Below, piece by piece: positions 12,165 through 24,540 of a stretch of 64,000 bases of DNA; positions within the stretch are counted from its first letter, which is position 1, and every line of letters starts with the position of its first letter. Source of the DNA: Sycobia sp. Sy_11. Lineage: Eukaryota > Arthropoda > Insecta > Hymenoptera > Epichrysomallidae. The notes under the pieces are model-generated. The model had not been told where the DNA came from. It was given only the letters and a program-made list of their open reading frames with translations, and ran no database searches. The stretch is from the NCBI GenBank assembly GCA_018907035.1, contig JACCIC010000021.1, positions 2,193,501-2,257,500 of the forward strand, given 5' to 3'. The position numbers and the translations under genes were made by a program.

Positions 12165-12538
12165 CCCCTTTTCACACGAATCTGGTCGGCACCGAATTAG
12201 AATGGGAGGGGTCCACATTACACGTATCTTATATTCCGGAAGGGGGGCGTGAGGGCGAGAACGCAGCAGCTCGCACAGCTGCTACTGCTACTGCTGCCGC
12301 CGCTGTTGCTGGAGTATACGCGAGCGAGCGAGAGAGAAAGAGTGAGAAAGAATGCGGTCGATCGACTCTGCGCCGCCCGACGCGGCCTTTCACTGAATGC
12401 CCCTATATATATATATACATAAGATGGCTGCATATTACATACCTATTATCTGTATGTCATTGACCACTGATTGAAAAAAGAGAGAAAAATACCGACCGAG
12501 TCTGGTTCCTTATCCTAATCGGTCCCTTGATAATCATA

Positions 12539-12803
12539 TATGTGCATGTATGTATGTATGTATGTATGTATGTATGGCATACCTGGCAGCATATGAGAAT
12601 GGAGTCTCCACCATTAGCATTATATCCATATACGTATACGACTCTGTGAAGGCGCGAGCCGCGATGCTGCAACGGCACACGCGAGAGATCGTCGACACGC
12701 GTCGGCTTTCACCGTGAGCTGTGCCGGCTCTTTTTCCGATTTTGTTAAAAGCTCCACCGGTTTCGAACGGCTGATATCCGTCTCTCTCTCTCTCTCTCTC
12801 TCT
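12539..12803. repeat. (TGTA)n and (TC)n microsatellites
   Basis: (TGTA)n at about 12545-12576 and (CT)n at about 12780-12803, with a GC-richer unique stretch between. Confidence 0.9.
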
Positions 12804-14129
12804 ACCTGTCGTTTTAGTTTCTATAGGCATCCCATGGTATGTCTCATATAAACTTTAAGAAAAAGAAAAATGAAAATCAAAGGGGGCAATGTTTCGGAAA
12901 ATCGAAAAGGACGTAGCGTACAGATCATGAAATGACCCAGAGTATGAGTGCAGTTTCGTGAGACTGATTATAAATACCATCTATATTATATATATAATGT
13001 TTTGTTGAAAATATGGAACTCTGGCTTTGTCCAGACACGCACGTCTAACCTTTTTTCAAATTTAACCATTACCCAATAAATCTTATTCCTTCAACATAAT
13101 GTTTGTAAACTTGTCGAGTCAAATATATGTATATATAGATCAGAGAGTTTTGAAAACCATATAGAATTCTAATTTCTATGACAATAATTCGTAGTTCCTG
13201 TATCATAAAAAAATGTAGATCTTTGCCTCACAGGTGTACAAGATCCAATTGAAGAATCCGATATCAAATACGTGTACAGTCCAAAAATCTATTTAACAAA
13301 ATTAACTATATACATACATATATGGGTGACAAAAATTACGAATACGGCAATACAAAATTAAGATCGAGAAATTTTCTAATACAGTATCCGTAACTTTTCT
13401 CAAGCTTTTGAGGAAATATCTCCATTCCCATAGCATATCTATGGTAATTTTTATTAAATCATTCGCTCCCTACGCAGATTTCAAAAATTCACAGGATTTT
13501 TCCATTTTCCTAGTTGGTGGATTTTTCGGCTACGACGGTTTTAAATGATTGATAGCGACTTATTTGTTCAAGACGATCGAATCTCATCTCGAATTAAGCG
13601 TGATAATAAAACAAGTTGCAAGTATTAAAGTACCGGGGAGACTGCGTATTTAGAAGACGCCAACACGCGCGCACGACATTTCTTTTAGTTTTCTTAAACT
13701 AAGTCCGTTATACGATCTCGCGCGTCAATTCCATTCGGGTACCAATGATAATAATATAGATTTTTATTAAATAACGACAGAGCTGCTTTACGAGAGAAGC
13801 AAAAATTTAAAAAAAAAAAAAACAACAACAACAACAAAAATTTACCCTTTAAAGATTTTATGTGAGTGTTTATTACAAATAATAGACACTTTTCGAGAGA
13901 GAGAAACTGCCGATGTAGATTAACGATGACCAAAGCTTGAAAGAAGCGACATTTTTTAAATTATACAGCATTTATTTTAAGACGATTTTAATACAAACTC
14001 GCGCATATGACGTTATATACTTGCTTTTCCGTGCATTTTATTTATATACGTAATCTTTTCAGCATTCGTATCTGGTACGGAATATAAATGCTTTACTCTC
14101 GAAAGTGAAATTTCTACGTAGCTTTTTAA

Positions 14130-14131
<2 letters not shown>

Positions 14132-14187
<56 letters not shown>

Positions 14188-14216
14188 TTATTTATAATGT
14201 GTTATTTATAATGTAA

Positions 14217-14264
<48 letters not shown>

Positions 14265-14726
14265 CAATCATTTTAAGTAAATATCAAATCGTCACTGATA
14301 AAGATTAAATCCAACAGTTATTGAGGAATAAATGATTTCGAAAGAGAAACCAAAAACAGAAAAAACTACTTATTCGATACTATTAGATCGTGTATTTCTA
14401 GTACTTCGTTTTAACTTCGGTCGCGCAAACACGGACCACCACCTCAATAATCTTAAGCTGAAAGATCGATGCTGTCGAAGTATAATGTAAAAAATCTGTA
14501 TTTATCGATGTCAATGTTAATCTGATTGACGTCACTGAGATAATAACTATTAATAATTCATGAATAGCAACATTTTAATTTTGTGTATATATATATAATG
14601 TATAGGCAACGGTGAAAGATCTCCTTTTTTCTGCGCATATGTGCAAAGTGAAACAGAAAACGAAGCGCAAAGTGTCGAATCAGATATACATCGTGTGTAA
14701 AAAAAAAAAAGAAACTTTGTTGAATG

Positions 14727-14785
<59 letters not shown>
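14132..14785. repeat. Three (TA)n tracts
   Basis: (TA)n at about 14132-14181, 14219-14263 and 14730-14785. Confidence 0.95.
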
Positions 14786-14789
<4 letters not shown>

Positions 14790-15610
14790 ATACTCTGGAA
14801 TATCTATATGTAGAAGTTGAAGATCATTTCAAGAGCAATCTGATTTTTTTCTCTGTAACGTTCTGCAGTTACGTTGATACGCGTAGTCTGCGATCTGTAT
14901 ATATATAGACACACGGCAAAGTAAAAGTTATTATTGCTGTGTTTTCACTGGCTTTGCGTGGGCGTAATATTGACAATAAAATTATGTCTGTTACGAAATT
15001 TAATTTCACCGCGCGAGGCATTCTCGAGCTTATGATGTATACACGAATGCGAGAGTTTAGTAAATAATGACGGGGCGTGTGTGTAAAAGAAATTTACCGT
15101 TTTGTTCTCTAATATGATAATGATTTTGAGCTTTATAATTCAGCGTCGAGAAATAGAATCATTTGTAATTTATATGCATGTGCTTGCGTTCGTTATCGGC
15201 CGTTGAATAAGGAAATAGAATTAAAAATTAATGATAATAATAATAATAATAAGATAGGAAATAACATTCGTTGGAAATTCAACTGTTCCGCGATCGATTA
15301 GATACTTCTTGTGTTTTTTAATTAATTCCCCTGATTTTTGTTGCGACTGCTCCCTTTCTATAACGAGAGCTCACCTGTTGATACGTGTAATAATATAATA
15401 TACTCGTTGATGTTGCAACGTTTATTACGAGTTGCGACCGTAAGTCTAGAACTTATTGTTTTTCTATAAACAAACCAGCAACAAGTGCATCGAACTTTAA
15501 CAATGTTACATTTTTAAGTAATTTACTTAGCTACTGATTAAATATGCATTGGTGTGCACGTTTTAATAGTTTCTGTATCTTCTTCCCATTTTGTATAAGA
15601 TGTTTGTGAA

Positions 15611-15616
<6 letters not shown>

Positions 15617-15675
<59 letters not shown>
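15617..15675. repeat. (GT)n microsatellite
   Basis: About 29 uninterrupted GT units, the longest GT/CA run on this strand in the window. Confidence 0.97.
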
Positions 15676-15676
<1 letters not shown>

Positions 15677-15919
15677 CGCGATACAGCTTGAAAGAAAAAT
15701 GATCGTTTACCTTGGTAGAAAATAATTATTCAGCATCGAAGTCAAAAAAATTCTCGCAGCCCCATTTTTTAATACAAAAAATTTAGAATATTATATCGTA
15801 TATAGTTTGAAATTCATATCAAGGTTAAGCGCAATTTAGTAACGTTCGAACTGGTCTTTTTTTGAACAGTTTGTTATTATATTAAATAATATAAGGGAGA
15901 CAATAATGAAAAATCTTGC

Positions 15920-15922
<3 letters not shown>

Positions 15923-15978
<56 letters not shown>

Positions 15979-16111
15979 CATGCATGTATGTATATATGTA
16001 TGCATGTATGTATGTATATATGTATGTATGTATATATGTATGCATGTATGTATGTATATATGTATGTATGTATGTATGTATGTACGTATGTATGTATGTA
16101 TGTATGTATGC
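15923..16111. repeat. Compound (TA)n/(TGTA)n repeat with higher-order unit
   Basis: (TA)n to about 15969, then TGTA repeats broken at regular points by TATATATG and TATGCATG. The combination TATATATG-TATGCATG-TATGTATG recurs at about 15990, 16016 and 16032, so TGTA units were duplicated as larger blocks. All frames are open for about 60-90 codons but encode only Met-Tyr-Val-Cys or Ile-His-Thr-Tyr repeats. Confidence 0.9.
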
Positions 16112-19100
16112 CATCCTCTAACTACTTATTACATCGATATACGTCTATGAACTTGGTAACGGCACTGTCGGAGCTTTTAAGCTTTCCGTGACGTTGTACG
16201 ATAAACATAACTCAGACGTCCTCTTAAAAAACGTTATCACATCACGTCGTAAACAGAATAGTCTTTGGTTTATTTATAATTGTCTTTCCAAAAAAAAAAG
16301 AAGAAGAAGAAAAAAACGAAACAAAAATAGAGATTCAATGTTATAACGTCTTGGATTCCGATACGGGCGCAACGCGTTGGAAAAATTTTATATTTCCTCA
16401 CCCTCGCCCCGCCTCCTTTTTTTACCCAGTCGTCGCATCTGATTTTTCATGCAAAGCGAGTGCGAGTGCCTCGTTAACGTCGCGCATCGAGAATGAAATT
16501 TAATTTAAATTACATTGAATTCAAACTCTTTTGAAATCTCCGTTACTCTGTTCCATTATTCTGTTCATTCGTAGAATGGGGAAGGTCTCCCCGTTCAAAT
16601 GATATAGGCACAGCTGTAACAAGTGTAATTACAATGTAAGGAGTTAAGGATGGCGTTTAATGACCGTGCTCGCGTTGTCATTATGCAGGCGCTGATTAGT
16701 AATTATGTATAATTTAAAAAATTGCGGTTATATGTATATACAGAATGTATGCGCATACGCAAATACACTTAATAATGGTCGTTTTATGCCGATGAGATAT
16801 TGTATGATACTGCAAAAACTCATTCTCATGCTTATATATTTTAAGAGGTGTATAATTATTAATTAGAGTTTGACAAGAGAATGATTTGCATTATTGATAT
16901 ACGCTGCAATCTGGAAAACAAACTCCTCGTTATTAAAAGAATTGCAAAGGGTTTAAATAGAAGGGTTTCCTCCACCACCACCACCCCCCCAACCCCCCGC
17001 CCATCTTTCACTATCCCTGCACTAACAAATAACGTCCCGATGCATTTGAAAATGCACGCAAATCTATCGAATCCCACGTGTTGTTTTACATATGACATTA
17101 ATTTCAATAGTTCATTGAATATATACTTAATTGAATATATAGCTTTGCAAATAAAAAGAATGAAAAAAAAAGGAAAAAAATCATAATAATAATTTTTATC
17201 GAGTAAAAACGTATTACAATAACTATACAATAAATTTCTTCAACTTTTCAATTCATTTAATTATTTGCATTAGAGGCTGCTTTGTATTTCTAATTATATC
17301 GTTCGTCAGTTTATATACTTTGCGCATTAAACATTTTTTGCCAAATTGGCTTTTCCGCTCGTTTCAGAATTTTATCCGCATCGAAAAGACTTTACTCTTT
17401 TTATCTACAAATAAATCATTTCTATTTAGCTGTTGCCGGTAACTTGGTCTATTATTATTATTATTTTTTTTTTATCAGCCCATTTGTTTACTACGTTGTT
17501 ATAGTATTTGTTTGCAACGTTGTTTGTCTACTAAACATACAATGTGATGCGAATAAAATCAATATCGGCAAAAGTTGCCTTTTTTTTTGCTTTGTTTTCG
17601 TCAGCTTCTACGTAATATATACCTCAGAATATTTCATGAACACGAAGTCGACGGGATAGAGTTCCGTATGTTCTTCGGTGTGCGCGCGCTCAAGCATGCA
17701 CGGACTGTCACATTCTTGCTCACCTTTGCCCTGGGGTTCACGTGTTCACGGAGCTTCTTTAACTTCACTTGTTTAATACTATATAACTTTTGTCTGTCTC
17801 TCACGCCTTCTTTTAATATTCTTATATATAATTGGTAAATTAAAAAAACAATTTGTTAGTATCTGTCAATGAAAAGATTCAGTTAGATTAAAAAAAAACT
17901 TTTTCCTTTATTTAAACGCGTTTTAATTAAAGGCCTAATTGAAAATAAATATTTTTTACCAACTAAATATTTATTAAAATCTATTTCAAAAATTTTTCGG
18001 TTTGACATTACGTTTCTTAATGCAAGAAAAATATACAAGTGTATAATATAATCGAGCTGATTTTATTTGAAAAAAAGTCATGAAAAATCATTAAAAAATG
18101 CATATATTACAAACAAAGGGAATTTATAAAGTATAAAAGAAATAAAATATTAATGACGTTCTTCTTAAATATCAGATAAATTACTCGCACAAATATCGTT
18201 CAAAAATTAACATATGACAAATGCCGTTTGTTAAAGCTTTATAATTTCCTTTCGAGAGAAAGAAAGTGCGAACGAAATGAATTTTAGTTAGCCGTACTCT
18301 CGCGATTTACATTAAAATTATTATTAACATGAAACGTACGAAATATCTCCATTATTTGTATTTCAAAATTACTATAATAGATGTCACGGTAATGTTCTCT
18401 TTTTATATCCACGAATTTTGTCGCTAGAAACACCAAAACTGCTCTTTTCAAACGAGAACTGACGATCCGAACACAAGCATTGCAGTCTATGACGAGCAAA
18501 AGATATCTCCCAGCGACGATCCCTTTAAAACTTACCTTAAGCGAGTAGAAAGAAAATTTTCTACTCTATAAAATTGAATTAAAGAATATAACTATACGAC
18601 CATATTTATTGAAAGTTCATATCCTAACTTATTTCATATAAGTTCGGATTCATTTCTATATCGAACTTTTATACCTTTGCGTATCGCACAAGTAAGAAAG
18701 GTTAACTTATAGTGAATAAATGAAAGCTTTACTTATTATAAATGATCAATTATAAGTACCAAAATCAATAGATATATATATTCACTTATTCGATCAGTAC
18801 ACACGATTTGAAAGAATACAAAACTTTATAAAACACTCGAAAAAGATACCTTACCAATTTGAGTTAATAGCGTTATTACCTCCTCGATGCCATTTCGCAA
18901 CGCACGAAATCAAACACGATTCATGATGATTCGGAATGAAAAGTAACAGAATTCTCTATTGTCGAGAAAAAGTGGAACAACTTAGTTCCTACGTATATGC
19001 AGTTTTCAATGCAAAATTTGAAATATGCTATAATCTTCGTTGGGAGTTTTAATGTATATTGAGAAACTAAATAACTACAGGATGTTGCAGGGCGCAATTG

Positions 19101-19954
19101 AAAAAAAAACAACATTATTGAACCAAATTTGGCAACTAATACGGAGATTAATCGCAGCAAACTTGTATTTTTACAAAAAAAATATGCATGATTTATCGTA
19201 TTTTATTAATAGTTCATTGATTTGAAGTGAGCTTGCTAATATTTCATAGATCTCAGACAGAAAAAAGAATAGAGCCCGTGGAATGAAAGAAATAAGACTC
19301 GTATCCATATCGAGTTAACAGCTCGTATTTGCTTGCATTCCAATATCTGCTAACCTCGATATCTTAGTAATTGAAAAGTTTTAGTTTAGCATATTATGAA
19401 TAACTTAGAAATACGCGAGCCTTGTTCCTCCTATTCCTTTAATTCTTTTTATTCCTCGAATTTTCTTCTCTTGCATTCCTGAAATCTTAGAAACTTAACA
19501 TCAACACGCTTAGTGTCTTTTAACTAAAACCTATCCGAATTCAAACACTTTACTAATATTAGCAATACTTTTTTTAATTTCTATTACAATTTTTATTACA
19601 ATTGTTCTCGATTCGACATCGCTCATATTTATAAGTTCGTCAACAAGCACATGCGATATTTAAATTGGCAATATAGAGCGAAAAACTATGAGACTTCAGC
19701 ATATTATTGACTTGAAGATTGTGCCAGTGCAAATGAGCGACTGATATTAATAATTGATCATTACTTTGATATATGTAAAATTCGAGAAATACATGATGGC
19801 CAGCTATAGTGTTTTCTGGTAAAAGTGAATAATAGAGCAAAGTATTACTTGTAAAAAATTTATCGACATCTAATTAGTTTACAGAAGTGTTGAATACATT
19901 CACAAAGAGTTCGAATGAAATTGAGGTAATCGAATGCACATATATAAAGTGTTC

Positions 19955-20115
19955 CAATGAGTTCTGAAAGGGTTTGAATTGGTTAGCGGAATTCGAACGA
20001 GTTTGAAAACTCATTTGAACTCTTTGAGAACTCGTGAAATTCTCTACGAACTCATCGAACTCTTTATGAAATCAGTCGAAGTCCGTACGAACTCATCTAA
20101 TTCGTTGAGATCGCA
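19955..20115. repeat. Cryptic AACTC-rich short repeat
   Basis: GAACTC-like motifs recur imperfectly (for example CGAACTCATCGAACTC, GAGAACTCG, GTACGAACTCATC), spaced by roughly 9-12 bases or multiples of that. It reads like a decayed short-period tandem repeat. It lies about 500 bases upstream of the ACLY start exon. The open frame at 20116-20349 just after it matches nothing I know. Confidence 0.45.
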
Positions 20116-20554
20116 TTGCAAATCTTCGTGAAGTCATTAGAAATATTAAAGAATTCCATTCTTATTTTGAATGATCGTGGGCCTCTTTCCGAACTATGTA
20201 GTATTCATGAGTTCGTAGAGAATCCTGGAGTGAATTCTGAAGAGCTCCGAGAAAATTTGGTTAGTGAGAAACATCTCGATAACAGTGTATTAAAATTATT
20301 AATACACGTACATTTAGGGGAAAAAAATGAAAAATCCCCAAGTTTTTGAAGTGCGATTTTGTCGACGCTCTCACTTACCACAAATTCTACAGATTACTTA
20401 TATAAATAAACACGTATTTGTTTTGATTCCGTATAAGATACAGATTAATGCTAACTTAGAACTCGAATAAGTTAATATTTCATATCAGTCTATATATACA
20501 TTTATGCCGTATAAACGTTGACCGTTCTTATTTTTTTCCCCCCCTCTGTTCCAG

Positions 20555-20652
20555 CAGCCATCATCGGGTGTGACCCGCATCGACAAACACGCGCGCACAC
20601 GCACACTACACGGGCATAATATAATAACGCGCGGCGCCCCAAGACCGAAGCA
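20555..20652 (+). other. ACLY 5' UTR part of the start exon
   Basis: A strong pyrimidine tract ends in TTCCAG at 20554, then about 98 GC-rich bases run to the ATG at 20653. The acceptor is a tandem NAGNAG (CAGCAG, AG at 20553-20554 or 20556-20557), so two transcript ends differing by three bases are possible. This shows that ACLY has at least one untranslated exon further upstream. Confidence 0.7.
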
Positions 20653-22443
20653 ATGTCGGCGAAGGCGATACGGGAGGCGACGGGCAAGGACCTGATCAAT
20701 CGGAAGCTCGCCGCGGGCACGCTCGCCGCCAGGTGCCGTTTCGCCAGCGTCGACGAGACGACCAATTGGACGGACCTCGTGGCCGAGCATCCCTGGCTCA
20801 GTAGCGAGCGCCTCGTATGCAAGCCCGATCAGCTGATCAAGCGACGGGGCAAGCTCGGCCTGATCAAGGTTGACGCCGATCTGAGGCAATGCCAGCAGTG
20901 GATTGGCGAGCGACTGAACAAGGAGCAGCAGGTGGGCAGGGCCCAGGGCAGGCTGAAGAACTTCATAATCGAGCCGTTCGTGCCGCACAAGCCCGTGAGT
21001 TTCTATATACATATTTCATAATATTTCTTCGATTTTCTGGGTATGTTGAATTGTGTGCTGTTTTTTTTTCTTTTTGTTTTGTTTTCTCTTCTTTTCTTTT
21101 TTTCGTTGAAAGCTTTAGGTCCAAAGACTGTTTATACGCTTTTGGAAAAACCATTAAATTTAACGCAAATTTCAATAACAATTGTCAATGAAAATGCAAT
21201 ATTTTGTACAGAATTGAAATTAATGCACAATGCACATTAAATTTAAGAAAAGTTCCATAAAATACAATATTATGACTGAGAAATAAAATAAATACAAAGT
21301 AATAAAATTTCATATTTATAATGAAATTGAACGCATATTTCATAAACTTTACGAAAGATTTCATTATCCAACGATAGAGGAATACTTGTTTTTTCGCGTA
21401 GTCCCGTGAGCGGCTAAAAATCTCGTCAGCTAGAATAAGACCGATAAAATGTTCTACTCCTTGACATGATTATATGTGCGATGCGTTACACACAAATGTG
21501 AATATCTGAAATTATCTGTAAGAGTTATTATATTACTTTAAGATTCATTAGATGTTAAAGTAATAATTCGCGTAATAATAGCATTTATACATTATATAGT
21601 AAAACTTATAAAAGTACAGTAAGTTTTCGTGATTTCACGATGAAAATTTTTATTAATTTAAAAAATGAAATATTTACCGTTTATATTAAACTTAATGTAA
21701 ATGTACTGTTAGCTACTTTAATAAGCGTAAAGGAAGTGAGATTCGTTGAAAACCGAAAATTCATGCACATGTGCGTGAAAAAAATTTTCAATACATTTTC
21801 CATTAAATTGAATGTAAATGGCATGAATTTTTAATTGTGAATGAAATTTAATTTCTTTACGTTTATTAAACCAAGTTTATTAAACGATGTATAGCTTTGC
21901 AATAATTTAAATAAAGACAATAAAAATATCAAACTCAAATAATCAGACCACCAACCGCAGACTATGCTGTTTCTTTGAGTTGCAATGCACACTGGCGAGA
22001 GGACGGTATCTTAACCGTGCAAATCAACCATGGGTCAAGGATGTTTTTGAAATGTTTTTTTTTTTTTTTCAGAAGAGTAGCGAATACCGACGTTCAAAAT
22101 GTCCTTTGTTATGCAAACGCAAATGCCTATAACACGGACATCCAAATTATTAATTCGTTTTCGTGTATATCTGCTCGATTTTTGCTCGCATTCTATCGAC
22201 GCAAAAAAATTTAATAAACGAATTATGCCGTAAATAACTAAAATATTAGATATAAGAATGTTAAGTCCGCAACTAAATTCAGCCTTATATCCTCGACTAT
22301 TAAATGGCATTGGGCACGTGTACACACGCATTCAATTTTACAGTATATAATAATTGCAGAATAAGCCATAAACTTTTTTCCAAAATTTTTGTTATTTATT
22401 TATTTATTTATTTACAAATGTCGTAATGTAAGAAGAGACCGTT

Positions 22444-22490
<47 letters not shown>

Positions 22491-24508
22491 CGATTGATGC
22501 AGTTCGCAATCCCGTGAACAATGTACATATTCTGTATTATAATGACTCTAAAAAGCGCTTGCTTGCAATATCGAAGGAAGAAGTTTACTGCGTTAGTATT
22601 AATTGCTCTGAGAGTCATCTAATATTTATCAGATATTAAGAAATAGCGCTGTTTTTTATTTATTTATAATATTTAATGATAATTTATAAATTCAATAAAA
22701 TCTTTCATTCGTAGTTGCGATATACTCTTCTCGTGGGGACGAGTCCGATCCCAGAGTGTCAAATGTAGAAAAAGCAAAACGTTTCCGAATATCATTTATG
22801 ATTATGTACTTAGAATTGCAAGTAGATTTTTTGTACCATTCAAAAAAAAAACTATCAACAGATAATTAAAAAGTCTTCTGAGCTTGCTTAGCAGACTCTT
22901 TTTTTTTGCTGTGATATTGTATTTTGTAAAATTTTCATATTTGTGAACCGCGTATTACACAGTGTAATTCTCGTGTACAAGATATATACAGATTTTGGTG
23001 AATAAATGAATGCACAAATATAATATAGGTGTAAAAAATATATATATTTGAATAAGCAAAAAAGTATTTGAAAGAACGAGAATTCTAGTTTTCTAAATGA
23101 TGAAGAAAAAAATTTTTTTTTGCTAATTCTGCAAATTCTGATATTTTGCAAGCTCTCGACGGGCTAAACCAAATCTGAGTAAAAATTTGTCCTCGGCGCA
23201 TCGAAAATCTTGGAAAAAGTCTAATCCCCTGTTTCTGAATTTGAGGATTGGCCCAATTTTCTTGCGCCGTATTATGAAATAAAAATCAAGAAGTTACCGG
23301 TCAAAACGTGTTGTTTTTTTCGCTCGATATCAATAACAAAGTCTATTAATCCGACGGGTGTCGCTCGAAAAGTCGAACGAATTAACGTACATAAATATTT
23401 TAGGCGTATCTGAAAATATGCAACAAGTCAAGTTCCCTCATAAACTCTCGTAATAGGATGATTTTTATTTCTTAAATACATTGTGAGATACTATAAATAA
23501 AAAAAAAATCAATATAATGTCAATACGTAATATTCGATTCAACAGATAAATTGAATTTCGTCCAATTTGGTAAGATGTATACCACTATATAGTGTTACTT
23601 GTAGAATTAATTGACAAATCCAATTATCAATTTAATAATAAAGTATCTGTAAACCGTACTAAGCTTATTATTCTAATCAACGATATAATGATGAGTTAAT
23701 TAACGCAATTTCGATCAACATTGATAAAACTACGTACTTCAAACACTTTAATAATTTTAATGCTTTTTTTCCACATTTTTACTAAATGCAAGGACAACGG
23801 TTACAATAATAATGCAGGCCTATTGGAACGAAAATTTAAAATTGTAATTTAATCGACTCTTGCAAATAAAATTAACAAATATTTCTATCGGTCTTAAAAA
23901 CTTTATAAAATAATCTAATTATAATTCTATAATTACAGTCAGTCTGTCCTTGTTTATATTTAGCCCCGTGGAATCTGACATAAAAATCACAACTAAAAAT
24001 AAAAATAAATTCATAATAAAATATTATAAAAACAAGAAAAATAAAAATTAATAAATTTAACATGAAAATAAAAATAATCAATATGGTAAGTTGTCAAAGG
24101 ATAACCTGATTACCCCCGCTACCTGAATCTACCGTATTGTTTTTTATTCGTTCGTCTTTATTTTTATTTTTATAACTTCTTTATTTTTATGCTTAAATTT
24201 TTATTTTTATTTTTATTATTTTTAGTAGTAATTTTTATTTCAAATTCCACAGTGGTGCCTAATTATAAATATATTTTTTTTAATTTATAACGTAAAATTA
24301 AGGAATTGACTTTTAATTTTTCATTAATTCCCGAGCTAAAATCAATTTGCACAGATGATATGGCATTCTTTAAAATATGCTAGTGAAGCGTATATATAAT
24401 TATTGAATACAATACTTATTTATATTCACATTGTATATACCGTCCGATGTATACACTACTGATTTGTCAGTCTTCTATAAGTTATGTTTCTGTAGATATA
24501 TATGTATA

Positions 24509-24540
<32 letters not shown>

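Larger units (their letters stand above)
7729..20554. other. Long non-coding stretch, possibly the ACLY 5' UTR intron
   Basis: Nearly 13 kb with no coding exon that I can tie to a known protein. Contents: many microsatellites, scattered GC-rich patches (about 10.8-11.0, 11.15-11.25, 12.2-12.4 and 12.65-12.75 kb), a possible small-peptide locus at 11.2-11.4 kb and an AACTC-rich repeat patch at 20.0 kb. If the island at 6.9-7.7 kb is the ACLY first exon, the whole stretch is its first intron. Confidence 0.4.

Noticed and set aside
12768..12790. tRNA T-arm-like GGTTTCGAACGG
   Set aside because: No matching acceptor stem, D-arm or anticodon arm can be folded around it.
15968..16111. CRISPR-like or satellite array
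   Set aside because: The units are four bases and lack unique spacers; this is a microsatellite in a eukaryotic genome.
20116..20349. 77-codon plus-strand frame upstream of ACLY
   Set aside because: It starts in the AACTC repeat patch, matches no family, and no splice sites link it to ACLY.
20485..21012. 175-codon minus-strand frame over ACLY exon 1
   Set aside because: It is the antisense shadow of a GC-rich coding exon; the plus-strand frame matches ACLY throughout.
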